DNA from: JACKBC01 sp041391125
Lineage (GTDB): Bacteria > Chloroflexota > Anaerolineae > Caldilineales > Caldilineaceae
DNA length: 64,000 bases
Reading direction: 5' to 3'
NCBI GenBank assembly: GCA_041391125.1
Contig: JAWKON010000049.1
Location: 1 to 64,000 of the forward strand
Position 1 is the stretch's first letter; every line of letters starts with the position of its first letter. The notes beneath the pieces are model-generated. The model saw nothing but the letters and a program-made list of their open reading frames with translations, ran no database searches and was not told the DNA's origin. A program made the position numbers and the translations under genes. This document shows, one piece after another, positions 47,627 through 56,701 of the stretch.

Positions 47627-47661
47627 CCTGGACAAGCCAGAACCCAAAAGGAACCACGAAG

Positions 47662-47734
47662 AGACACGCAGATCACACGAAGTTTCACGAAGAAAGGCTT
47701 CGCCCTTTGTGTTTCTTCGTGCGATCTGCGTGTC
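47662..47734. repeat. GACACGCAGATC palindrome
   Basis: GACACGCAGATCACACGAAG on the left answers CTTCGTGCGATCTGCGTGTC on the right, with AAAGGCTTCGCCCTTT in the loop. Confidence 0.8.
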
Positions 47735-47870
47735 CTACGGGTCAACATGCTTGCACAAAAACAAGATTTCAACGCGTTAGGCACCACCAGATGCACGCTG
47801 AACTGGCACTTGTTGCAAATGCAGAAACTTAGTTAGTTCTTGTTGCGAAACAGCTCTTTCACCGCAAAGA

Positions 47871-47943
47871 GCGCGCAGATTCGCAAGGTCTTTCTCTCTG
47901 GTGTTCCTTGGCGAACCCTTCGCGTTCTTTGCGATCCTCGCGG
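47871..47943. repeat. CGCAAAGAGCGCG-type palindrome
   Basis: CCGCAAAGAGCGCGCAGATTC on the plus side mirrors TTCTTTGCGATCCTCGCGG with a GGTCTTTCTCTCTGG centre. It overlaps the ragged end of the acyltransferase remnant. Confidence 0.65.
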
Positions 47944-47949
47944 TGGAAA

Positions 47950-48172
47950 TCATGATTCGCATTGTTTCTAGAGCGTAACGCATACCAAGAAGCAACCCCG
48001 AAAAGCAGGAAAAAGAGGGGCATAAACCACATATCAAGCCAGCCGATAAAGACATAGGCGACGATGCTCTCTTCGTCATTGTTCAAGTGCCACGTTCCGC
48101 CGCCAAAAAGCGGGCGCAGTGGAAAAAGAAGACGGCCAGCATGACCAGCACGCGCAACCAATCGATAGCCAT
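47950..48172 (-). pseudogene. Remnant of an acyltransferase family 3 gene, N-terminal part
   Basis: ATG at 48172 starts MAIDWLRVLVMLAVFFF, then one base is missing and the other frame goes on with FGGGTWHLNNDEES, FIGWLDMWFMPLFFLLFGVA and SWYALRSRN. This is the first two membrane segments of an acyltransferase 3 / MdoC-like protein. The gene then stops in repeat DNA, so about 80 percent is missing. An intact relative lies at 51759. Confidence 0.65.
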
Positions 48173-48186
48173 GCGCCGGAACCCAA

Positions 48187-48936
48187 TTATGCCGGAGTCG
48201 GGCGCATGGTCCCGCTCATATCGATCCGTTCCGACTTAGAGTCAGTTGCCGATTGTTCGACCGCTTCTGGGTTCCAGCCCTTCACGATCAGCCACAGCGC
48301 CATCACCATCTCCTGCACGGCAATCGGCAAGACCACGACCAGCGTCATGGCCAGCGTAAATTCCATGAAGGGACCGAGCAGCGCGCCGATTAAGATCATG
48401 ACAATCGCAATCCATCCCCAGGCCGAGAGCCAGCGCGGGATGAGCCTCGACTGATAGAGGAGTGTGTAGAATAGCAAGCCCCCTACGCCAAAGAGGAGAA
48501 CGTACAGCAACCCTCCGGCGTCGCCCCAGTAGGTGGCGGCCTGAATGGATGTGCCGATGGCTTCAAAATAGCCAGCGTCCGCGCCCCCTTGCAGATAAGC
48601 CTTGCTGACGCCAATCAGGGAAAGCTTGTTGATTTCCGCCACCGCGATGATGACCACCGACTCCAGCGCGCGGAAAACGATGTAGCCAATCGCTAGCGCT
48701 TCGTTGTGTCTCCTCAAAACAGGAAACGCAAAGACCGGGATAAGCGGCATGGCCAGCACGATGACAAACTCCAGCAGAACGCCGATGGTCACCGTTGCCC
48801 GATTGGGGTACGTAATTTCCAGATAGTCTGGCGAGCTGAGAATTGGTTTGTACACAGCTTCGCCGATAAAGAGAAATGCCGTCGCAATGATGAATAGGAC
48901 ACCGACAATCACTGCGCTCTTTCTGTGGTTTGGCAT
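48187..48936 (-). CDS. DUF4386 membrane protein
   Basis: 249 residues, six hydrophobic segments. Family traits: GVLFIIATAFLFIGEAVYKP, ILSSPDYL, NRATVTIGVLLEFVIVLAMP, IVFRALESVVII and LLYQSRLIPRWLSAWGWIAI. The last 30 residues are polar. Function unknown. AAGGAGAG precedes the ATG. A paralogue lies at 49952. Both are on the same strand, in a row of small genes starting from 50704. Confidence 0.9.
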   Translation of the reverse strand: MPNHRKSAVIVGVLFIIATAFLFIGEAVYKPILSSPDYLEITYPNRATVTIGVLLEFVIVLAMPLIPVFAFPVLRRHNEALAIGYIVFRALESVVIIAVAEINKLSLIGVSKAYLQGGADAGYFEAIGTSIQAATYWGDAGGLLYVLLFGVGGLLFYTLLYQSRLIPRWLSAWGWIAIVMILIGALLGPFMEFTLAMTLVVVLPIAVQEMVMALWLIVKGWNPEAVEQSATDSKSERIDMSGTMRPTPA

Positions 48937-48988
48937 GTTAATCTCTCCTTATTCGCCCTGCACGCTGTCGTGATCGACAGCTTCATCG

Positions 48989-49417
48989 TCACGTAGCTGG
49001 AACCGGCGTCAAGGATGCCACAAATGATGCGAACTCGTCGCTTGGCTCTGGACCGCGATATTTAAACTGCGCCACAACCTGCGCACCCTGCTGCTCCAAT
49101 CTTTGCGCCATACGCCTGAGTGTTGGCCCCACGGCCAACTTGTATGTACAGAAGACCAACGCCTGCTTGCCTGTCAGGTCTCCAAGCCGGTCGATAAAGC
49201 GCATTGTCTCCTTGGTGGGGTGTTGCATGATGATAAAGATCCCTTTCACCCAACTCCCAATACAGATGAGATCAGCTTGCGACACTATATCCGGATCGGC
49301 CTGGAATACGGACTGTGTGTGACACTGATGACCATATTCTTCGAGGGTTTTGGCCATCGCGTTCGCGGCGCTGGCCGTGGCGCCGGTACTGCTGTCATAG
49401 ACAATTGCAATGTTCAT
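48989..49417 (-). CDS. Flavodoxin family protein
   Basis: 142 residues from the ATG at 49417, with GAGAGGAG upstream. MNIAIVYDSSTGATASAANA is the FMN phosphate loop, and ICIGSWVKGIFIIMQHPTKE and LVFCTYKLAVGPTLRRMAQR are flavodoxin-like strands. Probably a small electron carrier or flavin-dependent quinone reductase. Partner unknown. Lies between a CoA-binding protein and a DUF4386 protein. Confidence 0.85.
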   Translation of the reverse strand: MNIAIVYDSSTGATASAANAMAKTLEEYGHQCHTQSVFQADPDIVSQADLICIGSWVKGIFIIMQHPTKETMRFIDRLGDLTGKQALVFCTYKLAVGPTLRRMAQRLEQQGAQVVAQFKYRGPEPSDEFASFVASLTPVPAT

Positions 49418-49460
49418 CTGCTCTGCTCCTCTCTGCTTTGCCTTTTGCGAACTGTTGCTA

Positions 49461-49937
49461 TCAATCCTGCGGCAGGCCGCCGCTAACGCCGAGAATCCAG
49501 CGCATACATTTGTGGCCCACATCCGCCCCATTACCGAACATCAGGGGACAGCCACCGGCGATCACGTCGATGTTGTGTTCGCGGCAGTATGCCACTGCCG
49601 CATCGGATACGCTGCTGTTGCCTTTGCCAAAGAGCGCGTTGTAGTGCATCCACACGTGCGACACGCCGGCCTCGGCGCAATCATGCACGACCGCTTCGGT
49701 CACTTCCGGGCGGGTCACAATCACCGCCGCATCAACACCACCCGGAATCGCTTTCACACTAGGATAACAGGGTTCCCCCATCACCTCCGTGGCATTGGGA
49801 TTGACCGGAAAGACTTCGTATCCTCGCCCGCGCAGGCTGGTGAAGATACCGTTACCCGTGCCCTGTTGGCGGGATACGCCAACAACGGCAATGCGTTTCT
49901 GGGCTAGAAAAGCCTCCGCTTGATCTTTGATGTTCAT
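49461..49937 (-). CDS. CoA-binding domain protein (YccU type)
   Basis: 158 residues from the ATG at 49937, with AAAGGA upstream. An alternative ATG at 49955 overlaps the stop of the upstream gene as ATGA but has no ribosome site. Rossmann motif IAVVGVSRQQGTGNGIFTSL, then VFPVNPNATEVMGEPCYPSV, VHDCAEAGVSHVWMHYNALF and GCPLMFGNG. Family of small CoA-binding proteins; role unknown. Confidence 0.9.
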   Translation of the reverse strand: MNIKDQAEAFLAQKRIAVVGVSRQQGTGNGIFTSLRGRGYEVFPVNPNATEVMGEPCYPSVKAIPGGVDAAVIVTRPEVTEAVVHDCAEAGVSHVWMHYNALFGKGNSSVSDAAVAYCREHNIDVIAGGCPLMFGNGADVGHKCMRWILGVSGGLPQD

Positions 49938-49951
49938 CTTTGTTTTCCTTT

Positions 49952-50704
49952 TCATGCAGGAGTTGGACGCACTCCGGTCATATCGATTCTGTCACGCATA
50001 GAGTCAACTGCCGCGGCATCAATTGCCACGGGATTGAAGCCCTTAACGATTAGCCATATCCCCAGCAGTAGTTCGCTGAAGAAGATCGGCGCATAGAGCA
50101 GCATGACCGGTTGAAAGCCGGGCGTCGGGATATACAACTCGAACAGTTCCAGCACATTGACAATGGCCAACATGGCGACGGCAAAGAGACCCCAGGCCGA
50201 GAGCCAACGCGGAACGAGTTTTGACTGATACAACAGAGAGTAGAGCAGCAGCGCGCCCAAGATAAAGAAGACCGCGTTCAGCTGACCGATCCAATGGCGC
50301 TCGGCCAGGGCTGCGGCGCCCAAAACCTGCAAAGTGGCGGCATCCAAAGCACCTGTGGCCGCATACTTCTGATCCAATGTAATGAGTGAGAGGATGCCGA
50401 ATTTGCTGGCGGCAAGGGTCGCGACCTCGATAATCCTGACGCTGAGATATCCCAGTGCGATCTTCTCGCTGTGCATGCGCAAGATTTGAAACATCAAAAC
50501 ACCAATGCCCAGAACGGCAAGGTCATTCACGATCAACTCAACGAACATACCGCTGATCAATTGGGATCGGTTGGCCGCAATATTTGCCGGAAAATCGGGC
50601 GCCGTTAGGATTGGTTCAGCAAGGAAACCACCGCCAAACACACCCACATATCCCGCCAAGAAAAATGCGCCCACGGCGATTGCGATCTTTCTGTTTGTAT
50701 TCAT
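49952..50704 (-). CDS. DUF4386 membrane protein, paralogue
   Basis: 250 residues, six membrane segments, start with AGGAGAG. Clear match in layout to the protein at 48187 (LLYQSKLVPRWLSAWGLFAV; IWLIVKGFNP; RIDMTGVRPTPA), including the same polar C-terminus. Intact. It is the first intact gene after the noncoding element at 51120, so it may be controlled from there. Confidence 0.9.
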   Translation of the reverse strand: MNTNRKIAIAVGAFFLAGYVGVFGGGFLAEPILTAPDFPANIAANRSQLISGMFVELIVNDLAVLGIGVLMFQILRMHSEKIALGYLSVRIIEVATLAASKFGILSLITLDQKYAATGALDAATLQVLGAAALAERHWIGQLNAVFFILGALLLYSLLYQSKLVPRWLSAWGLFAVAMLAIVNVLELFELYIPTPGFQPVMLLYAPIFFSELLLGIWLIVKGFNPVAIDAAAVDSMRDRIDMTGVRPTPA

Positions 50705-50726
50705 CTTTCTCTCCTTTGCTCCTCGA

Positions 50727-50905
50727 GTTAGTAGGTCTCGCTTTCGTGATTGTAGCTGGATGCGGCGGCGTACATCTCCAGCCCAGCCAGTCGCCCCAGT
50801 TCCAGCCGCGCCGACCCCACGCCGCCGGCTGCCCCTTGCACAAGGATACGCGCACCGCGGCGCACCTGGCCGTGCGGTGCAAGGTCAGGTGCGCCGTGAG
50901 GTAAT
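50727..50905 (-). pseudogene. Fragment of a zinc-type alcohol dehydrogenase / quinone oxidoreductase
   Basis: ARILVQGAAGGVGSARLELG is the NAD(P)-binding motif of medium-chain dehydrogenases, followed by LAGLEMYAAASSYNHESETY and a stop. The catalytic N-terminal and the dimerisation part are absent. About 55 codons remain. A gene relic, not an assembly shift, as no further part is found nearby. Confidence 0.6.
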
Positions 50906-51119
50906 GCCCCCAGGAAAAAATCTCGCTCTCTATGTTTGCAGTCAGGCTGGGCGCTGCTTGGGTGCGAAACCAACTTCCCTGTAGCGCCTGTCTGTGACCG
51001 CCGAACGTTCTTCTCCTGTTCTAACTCTTCCAATTTTCCATCGTTATGATCCGTATTACGTGGCTCATTTGGAATTGCCTCCATACAAATGGTATCAGCG
51101 GTTGTACTCTTCTTTTTTC

Positions 51120-51461
51120 AAAAAAGGCCCTGACAGGAATCCCCGCCAGGGCCTTAAAACTTATGATTCGCAGCATTCTCTGCTAGTCCGCCATGCCGCC
51201 ATTTTTTGGCTCTGTCATGCATGACAGCCGCTAGTATAAACCTAACAGCTAGCAGATACTGCTAGACCATCCGCGGATTCCGTGGAATTCATGCGGGGCG
51301 GTAAACTGATTTGCGCTCTCATCCATAAAACTAAAGCACAACTTGCCCAAACACGGTGCGACTTCGCCTCGCAGAACCACCACCGCCCGCCTTATGGTAG
51401 CACACGGCTGTAGCGAATGACTCGGCTATCTGGGCAGCTTCTATCCTGGTCAAATGGGTAG
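51120..51461 (-). ncRNA. Candidate noncoding RNA or leader, copy 1
   Basis: On the minus strand: conserved block CTACCCATTTGACC...ATAGAAGCTGCC (51426-51461), about 155 bases without similarity, a hairpin CTAGCAGTATCTGCTAG inside a 25-base block (51244-51268) identical to copy 2, the words TGGCGGACT, and an intrinsic terminator (51124-51155: CCCTGGC, loop, GTCAGGG) with TTTTTT at its 3' side. No open frame with conservation. Either a small RNA with its own promoter and terminator, or a leader with attenuation for the genes from 50905 on. Confidence 0.5.
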
Positions 51462-51758
51462 TTTTGTTGTGAGCACAATTACTCACAGAGCCACAACGAT
51501 CTTCCCCTGTGCATGGCTCGCCCTAAGATAGCTAAAATTGGCTAACCTTTCCAACGACAGCCGCCACGCGTCCGGCCAATAGCGGATTGCCTCTATGTTA
51601 TTTTCGCCTGACCGCACACCGGTGCGTTAGCCACTCACTCGCACACATCGACAACATTTTGTCGATAAGCACAAAAAAGATTGTTGATGTTGCCGCCGGC
51701 CTTATTGATGGCGCCGTTCCGAGCCCCCAGCGAGGACGCAAATTCGTAGGCCCTCATA
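51462..51758. other. Gap between acyltransferase end and noncoding element
   Basis: No gene recognised. It has a small inverted repeat GTGAG CACAATTA CTCAC (51470-51487) and otherwise unremarkable DNA. Confidence 0.4.
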
Positions 51759-52988
51759 TTAAAAGACTCGCGCCGCCAAGGGTATCTTGCGCACAAGATA
51801 CGCAACAATGAAGCAAAGCGGCGCCGTAATCACAGCCATCAACCCGAACTTGAGCAAGGCTGGCAGCACGATCCCCTTGAGCGCGACTGCCACCAACACG
51901 ATCACGGGAATATGAAACACGTAGACCCCGTAGCTTTGATGCGACAAGAACCGGCCGAAGCGGCCCTGTCCATTGCAAAAATGGCGAAAGAACGTGATCG
52001 ACCCCAGGGCCATACCAACGGCAAACATGGAGTCCCAAAGCGCATAGACCGCAGACTGCCAGGTCCCGTAACCGAAGGGCGGGATTGGCGACGCTCCGGT
52101 ATCGATCGCCTTTAAGAAGCTGAGAAACCCCAGCGCCCCCAAGGTGACGGTCGCCACGAACGCGATCACAAAGCCGGTTCTGCCCATCGTGCGCGGTATT
52201 TGCCGGAACCAATCATAGCGGGCAGCGATGGCGCCGATCACAAAGAAGCTGAGATACTGCGGAAGATAAGCCAGCGTGGGGAAATTGAGAAAATAAACGA
52301 AGAGGTTCACCGATTTGCCCAGCGGGACAATGATTCTGAACAAGTAACTTGCCAGCGCCAATGCCAGAATAAAGATGCCAGTGCTTAAATAGCTGGGGGG
52401 GAAAGGATCGCTGAGCGAAGACGATTCCCGCCGCGGCGTCACCATCCGCCAGCCGGCATAGACAACGCTAAAGATGAGCAATAGTGCAACAAACCAAAGC
52501 GGTCCGGTTCCAATCAAATAAGGGTATGTTTGCCAAGTGAATGGCTCGCTCAATCCGCCAAGGCTAGCCGGCATCTGCCACAGGCCGACAAAGGAGATCG
52601 GGCTGAGCACAAAGATGAACAGAAGAAGCGGGATGCCCAGACGCAGCAACCGCTCCTTTAGGAAGGCAGCCGCCCCCTTGCGGTCATAGGAACCCGGTGT
52701 AAAATAGCCTGCCAACAAGAAAAAAGCGCCCATGAACCAGGCCTGGTTGAGGAGCACAAAGGCCATTGCGCTCAGCCATGCAATTGGATCGCCCACCGGG
52801 GGTTCGTAGTAATAAAAGGGGGGAATCCCGCCATAGATGAGCGCTAGATGGTGCAGCACGACGAGGATCACCAGTGCCGCGCGCAGGTGATCGATAAAGA
52901 AAAGGCGAGATGTTGTCGCAACAGTCGTCGTTTTGGAAACCGTCTGCGTGGGAGATTCTCCCGTTGCGCGTAGACTCATTTGACTCAT
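51759..52988 (-). CDS. Acyltransferase family 3 membrane protein (MdoC/OatA-like)
   Basis: 409 residues with ten or so membrane segments. N-terminal FFIDHLRAALVILVVLHHLA carries the catalytic histidine region (H41-H42 by eye) typical for acyltransferase 3, and LNQAWFMGAFFLLAGYFTPG the second conserved block. It likely moves acyl groups from the cytoplasm onto extracellular sugars or other acceptors. AGGAG is before the ATG at 52988. Follows the 2TM gene and is probably in the same transcript as it. Confidence 0.9.
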   Translation of the reverse strand: MSQMSLRATGESPTQTVSKTTTVATTSRLFFIDHLRAALVILVVLHHLALIYGGIPPFYYYEPPVGDPIAWLSAMAFVLLNQAWFMGAFFLLAGYFTPGSYDRKGAAAFLKERLLRLGIPLLLFIFVLSPISFVGLWQMPASLGGLSEPFTWQTYPYLIGTGPLWFVALLLIFSVVYAGWRMVTPRRESSSLSDPFPPSYLSTGIFILALALASYLFRIIVPLGKSVNLFVYFLNFPTLAYLPQYLSFFVIGAIAARYDWFRQIPRTMGRTGFVIAFVATVTLGALGFLSFLKAIDTGASPIPPFGYGTWQSAVYALWDSMFAVGMALGSITFFRHFCNGQGRFGRFLSHQSYGVYVFHIPVIVLVAVALKGIVLPALLKFGLMAVITAPLCFIVAYLVRKIPLAARVF

Positions 52989-53063
52989 TGTATTCTCCTA
53001 ACGCGATCATAGAACGCTGGCTATTTCACACAGCGAAAACCCAAATAGGCCGGGCCAAACCCG

Positions 53064-53339
53064 TTACAACTTGAGCCCTTCTTTTCTCATCTCATCTTCA
53101 AGCATCCTCTTTTTGAGAGCTGCGCCCTCGTCAAAAACAAAGACGCCCAGCGCGTGAATTGCCACGGCAATGCCCCAACCGATGAGCGGCCAAATGAACC
53201 AGTAGGTTTCGGGCGATGTTATCAAGTTGATAGCAATCAGCAGGCCATTGACAAGGATGTAGACTGCCAGATGGGTGTAGAAGCCCAACTTCTCTTCTAC
53301 CCGCTTCTCGATTCTTTCATGTGCTTTCTGCTTGTTCAT
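53064..53339 (-). CDS. 2TM domain protein
   Basis: 91 residues from the ATG at 53339 (MNKQKAHERIEKRVEEKLGF); GTG/ATG codons upstream lengthen it by 13 or 20 residues but look less likely. Pattern of the 2TM family (PF13239): amphipathic helix, YTHLAVYILVNGLLIAINLI, YWFIWPLIGWGIAVAIHALG and a charged tail. In other bacteria this domain is often fused to sensor kinases of the LytTR type. Here it stands alone. Confidence 0.85.
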   Translation of the reverse strand: MNKQKAHERIEKRVEEKLGFYTHLAVYILVNGLLIAINLITSPETYWFIWPLIGWGIAVAIHALGVFVFDEGAALKKRMLEDEMRKEGLKL

Positions 53340-53445
53340 GTCACTTTCCCCTTTGTGTTCATCATTCTTTCCGTTCATACACACCGGACCCTTCCCCACC
53401 GGGGATGAGCGGTGGCGGACTCTTGAAATCGTAATGGCCGTATCT

Positions 53446-53690
53446 AAAAAGACCCTGGCAGGAATCCCCGCCAGGGTCTTTGACCATCATGCATTGGTAT
53501 GCTCTATCAGTCCGCCAAGAACAGATAACAGCTAGCAGATACTGCTAGACCTGGGGTGGCTCCCATGGACGTCCCGCAGATACGAACCAATCTCGCCGAT
53601 GCACAGACATCCGCCACCCTGATTCTAGCAAGAGGCGCGATAAATTGATTCCCCTACCTAGGCAGCTTCTATACTGGTCAGGTAGGTAGT
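53446..53690 (-). ncRNA. Candidate noncoding RNA or leader, copy 2
   Basis: Same order as copy 1 at 51120, on the same strand: conserved block CTACCTACCTGACC...ATAGAAGCTGCC with flanking AGGTAG (53654-53690), the 25-base identical hairpin block (53527-53551), TGGCGGACT (53508-53516) and a terminator (53446-53481: GACCCTGGC, 10-base loop, GCCAGGGTC, TTTTT). Its 3' end is 107 bases before the 2TM start. Middle parts differ in length and sequence, so only the ends and the hairpin are kept. Confidence 0.5.
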
Positions 53691-53752
53691 ATTTTCCTTG
53701 AAACGGTGCTTTTCGCAATGCTTTGGGTGAAGCGGTTGGGCCGATCAGCCCC

Positions 53753-55057
53753 TCAAATCATTGTCCGCGCCTTGAGTTCCAAGTAGCGATTGATCACCGA
53801 AATGCTCAGCTCATCCGCCGCCACATCCAGCGTTTCCACGCCCAACCGACGCAGGCGCTCCAGCGTGAGGGTGCGCTCATCCAGCAGTTGCTCGGCCACC
53901 GCGCGTTGATAGAGCGATTGGCTGTCCGCCACGGCGTGGCTGGCCAGCCGCTGCACCGTGGGGTCGCGCAGCGTCACCAGCAGCGCCAGGTGACGACGGC
54001 GCAGGCGGCTCATCTGCGCCACCAGCAATTCGGTGTTGATGCTGCCGGTCAAATCGGTAAAGACCAGCACCAGGCTGCGCTTGCTGTGGCGGGCGGCAAA
54101 ATAGCCAAACGCGCGGCTGTAGTCCGGCTCCACAGCCTGGCTTTCCACCCCATAGAGCGCCTCCAACATGCGATGAAATTGACCCTTGCCGCCGCGCGGC
54201 GCCAACCAATGGTTCACCTCATCGGCAAAGGTGAGCAGCCCCACCTTGTCGCCCTTTTGCGCCGCCACGTACGTCAACAGCAGCACCGCGTTGACCGCGT
54301 AATCGAGCTTGGCAATCTCGCCCACCGGGCTACGCATCATGCGGCCAATGTCGAGCAGCGCCATAATGTTTTGGCTGCGTTCGGTCTCAAACTCCACGCT
54401 GATGGGTTTGCCGCGGCGGGCCGTGGCCTTCCAATTGATGCGCCGATATTCATCATCGGGCAGATAGTCGCGCAGCCGCTCGAACTCGGCGCCGCTGCCG
54501 AAGATTTTGGCGTTGCGCAGCCCTAGCTCCCACAGCCGATTTTTGCGCAGTTGCAAATCGTACTTCTTCACATCCACCAAATTGGGATAGACCTTGACCG
54601 GCTCCGCCGCCGGAAAGGCCGCCTGCCGGGTCAGCAACCCAAGCACCGATTGCCAGCGCAGATGCAAATTGCCAAATGCAAAGTCGCCGCGCCGCGGCGG
54701 CGTGACAGTGTAGCTGAATACGTGCGGCTGCCCCGCCATCACGTTGCCGGTCAAAATACGCGCGGCGTCGTCAACCACAAAAGCATGTGGCGGCTCATCG
54801 CGCAGCCAAACCATTAGCGGGCGCGGGCTCTGGCGCAGCCGCACTTCAACCTCGATCCGATTGGGCGCGGCCAGCGACAGCCGATCATCATGGCGACGGG
54901 TGAGCGTAAACGCACCGGCGGCGGGCGTCAGGCGCCAATCCGCCAGCAGCAGCGCCAATACGATGATTAGCCACAGCCCGGCCAGCCATAGTGCGCCTAA
55001 ACCCAGCGGGATCGCGGTGAGTAAAAATAAAATGAGGGAACGAATGGTTAATTGCAT
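53753..55057 (-). CDS. DUF58 domain protein
   Basis: 434 residues. Two membrane segments at the N-terminus (LILFLLTAIPLGLGALWLA; LWLIIVLALLLADW) are followed by a beta-rich part. The DUF58 hallmark is FERLRDYLPDDEYRRINWKA (about 195-214), and then comes a von Willebrand A-like fold (NIMALLDIGRMM; LVLVFTDLTGS). DUF58 proteins usually sit beside MoxR ATPases and transglutaminase-like proteins. No such gene adjoins here; the neighbour is a broken ATPase of a different type. Confidence 0.9.
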   Translation of the reverse strand: MQLTIRSLILFLLTAIPLGLGALWLAGLWLIIVLALLLADWRLTPAAGAFTLTRRHDDRLSLAAPNRIEVEVRLRQSPRPLMVWLRDEPPHAFVVDDAARILTGNVMAGQPHVFSYTVTPPRRGDFAFGNLHLRWQSVLGLLTRQAAFPAAEPVKVYPNLVDVKKYDLQLRKNRLWELGLRNAKIFGSGAEFERLRDYLPDDEYRRINWKATARRGKPISVEFETERSQNIMALLDIGRMMRSPVGEIAKLDYAVNAVLLLTYVAAQKGDKVGLLTFADEVNHWLAPRGGKGQFHRMLEALYGVESQAVEPDYSRAFGYFAARHSKRSLVLVFTDLTGSINTELLVAQMSRLRRRHLALLVTLRDPTVQRLASHAVADSQSLYQRAVAEQLLDERTLTLERLRRLGVETLDVAADELSISVINRYLELKARTMI

Positions 55058-55072
55058 AGGTGCATAACATTA

Positions 55073-56481
55073 TATTGCAGTATGCGTTCGATAACAGGAC
55101 ATTTCCTCGCTGCGCCGCCAGCTCAATCAAATCGTCGGTAAACCCACGCTTGCTGTAAAGCGCATAGAACAATTTCCAGCCGCTCTGCTCCCCCAGCCAG
55201 GAGGCGGCTTTGTTTTCCAATTCGCCGAAATACCGCATTCCGACTTTTTCTTCACGCCAACGCGCTTCGCCCAAGAGCGCCAGCCGTTCCGCATAATTCA
55301 CCCCGACTAGATCAATTTGCACTTTAGCCGACCACCACGAGCCGATCTCCTCCGGCCAAAAAGGAATCTCTTGCGCTACGCTAAGCATGGGCAGATGCTG
55401 GCGGGCAATATCCTCCCAAACTACGCCTACAAATTGCGCCCACGTCGGACGAATCAATTCATAAAGCAGCGCATCAGCTTCGTCATATTCTAACCGCCGC
55501 ACATGCGGCAGCACATAGCGCGCCCAAAAACGTATATAGGCGTCAATGAGATGCCAAGTTCCCCAGCGCTGGCCGGTCTGACGGGCTGAACCGAGTGGCG
55601 TCCGATGTTCTACCCAGCGCAGAGTTCTCAGCAAATCCAGATAACTGCTCACACTATTTGATGACTCAATGCCGGCCGCATCTGCAATATTCTTAAGCTG
55701 ATGATTGCCAGCGGCAATGGCCCGCAGGATCGCGTTATGGCAAACGCGGCTCGCGCAATTCATCACGCAATAAAAGATCGGGCTCATTATACAGCATACT
55801 CCCGCGGTTCAGGACTGAAAGCCGAATATTATCCCAAATATCCCTCTGATCGGATAATTGCCGCAGATAGGCTGGCGTGCCGAAACAGCAGCATAGGCAT
55901 CCACCATTTCCAGCGGTGTATAATTAGGCATAAACTCAGCCGCTTGCCAGACAGTCAATGGTTGCACAAAGAGCTGGCCCGTACGTCGACCGGTGCAACG
56001 GCGCATCACGCGCCAGCGATCCCGCCTCCATCACAGAAATATACGAACCGCAAATGACCAAATAAATTTGTGTATGCTGCAGCAGTTCGTCCCACACCTT
56101 TTGCAATTGAGACGCAAGCTGCTGACTGCTGCCAACCAGATAAGGGGTACTCATCAATAATCACCACAAGTCGCCGGTTCTGCGCCATCCGGCCAATGGC
56201 CTGAAATAGACCCAGCCAACTCCCATAAGTAAATGCATCATCCGCTTTCGTATCAGGGTTTTCACTTTGATATACAATCTGAGAAAATTGGCGCAATAGT
56301 GATTCTTCTGAATCTAAATAACCCAAAAAATAGATTCCCTGATGTTGGCGCGCAATTGAGCCAAGACAGAGGTTTTCCCTACACGCCGTCGTCCGGTAAC
56401 CACCAGAAATTCAGCTTTGCCTGATCCATAGCGGTCATCCAGAATACGGAGTTCTTTTTGACGATTGACAAATGATTCCAT
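55073..56481 (-). pseudogene. Archaeal-type ATPase (AAA with DUF234 C-terminus), frameshifted
   Basis: P-loop ATPase of the kind common in archaea and Chloroflexota. ATG at 56481 (MESFVNRQKELRILDDRYGS), Walker A TGRRRVGKTS (near 56390), then shifts at about 56340, 56150 and 55960, where DELLQHTQIYLVICGSYISV and MEAGSLARDAPLH-type text can be read. From 55787 on, a clean frame of about 230 codons carries the DUF234-type nuclease-like C-terminus (FWARYVLPHVRRLEYDEADA; FGELENKAASWLGEQSGWKL). The end is lost in a shift near 55090. Function unknown. Confidence 0.7.
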
Positions 56482-56701
56482 GATGTCACTTCCTACAACT
56501 AGAAACTGTCACTCAAAACACTAATCATAAAAAGTATAATCTAAATTAGTGTTTTTAACAACTCATGTAAATCTGCCCAGCCCCTTACTCCTTGCTAGCA
56601 GCAACGCTCTAAATCAGTTACAATTCCTTTGCTCCAAGCTATCAATCCACTGACAGATGGACTTGACATAAAAGGACCACCAAACCGAAAGCAGACCACC
56701 C

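Noticed and set aside
53446..53690. Leader element considered as a T-box riboswitch
   Set aside because: AGGGTGGCGG resembles the T-box core word, but it lies near the 5' side and not just before the terminator, no competing antiterminator is seen, and downstream genes are not tRNA synthetases or amino acid genes.
51120..53690. Paired elements considered as att sites or attC sites of an integron cassette
   Set aside because: No integrase gene, no GTTRRRY core sites, and the copies differ strongly in their middle part.
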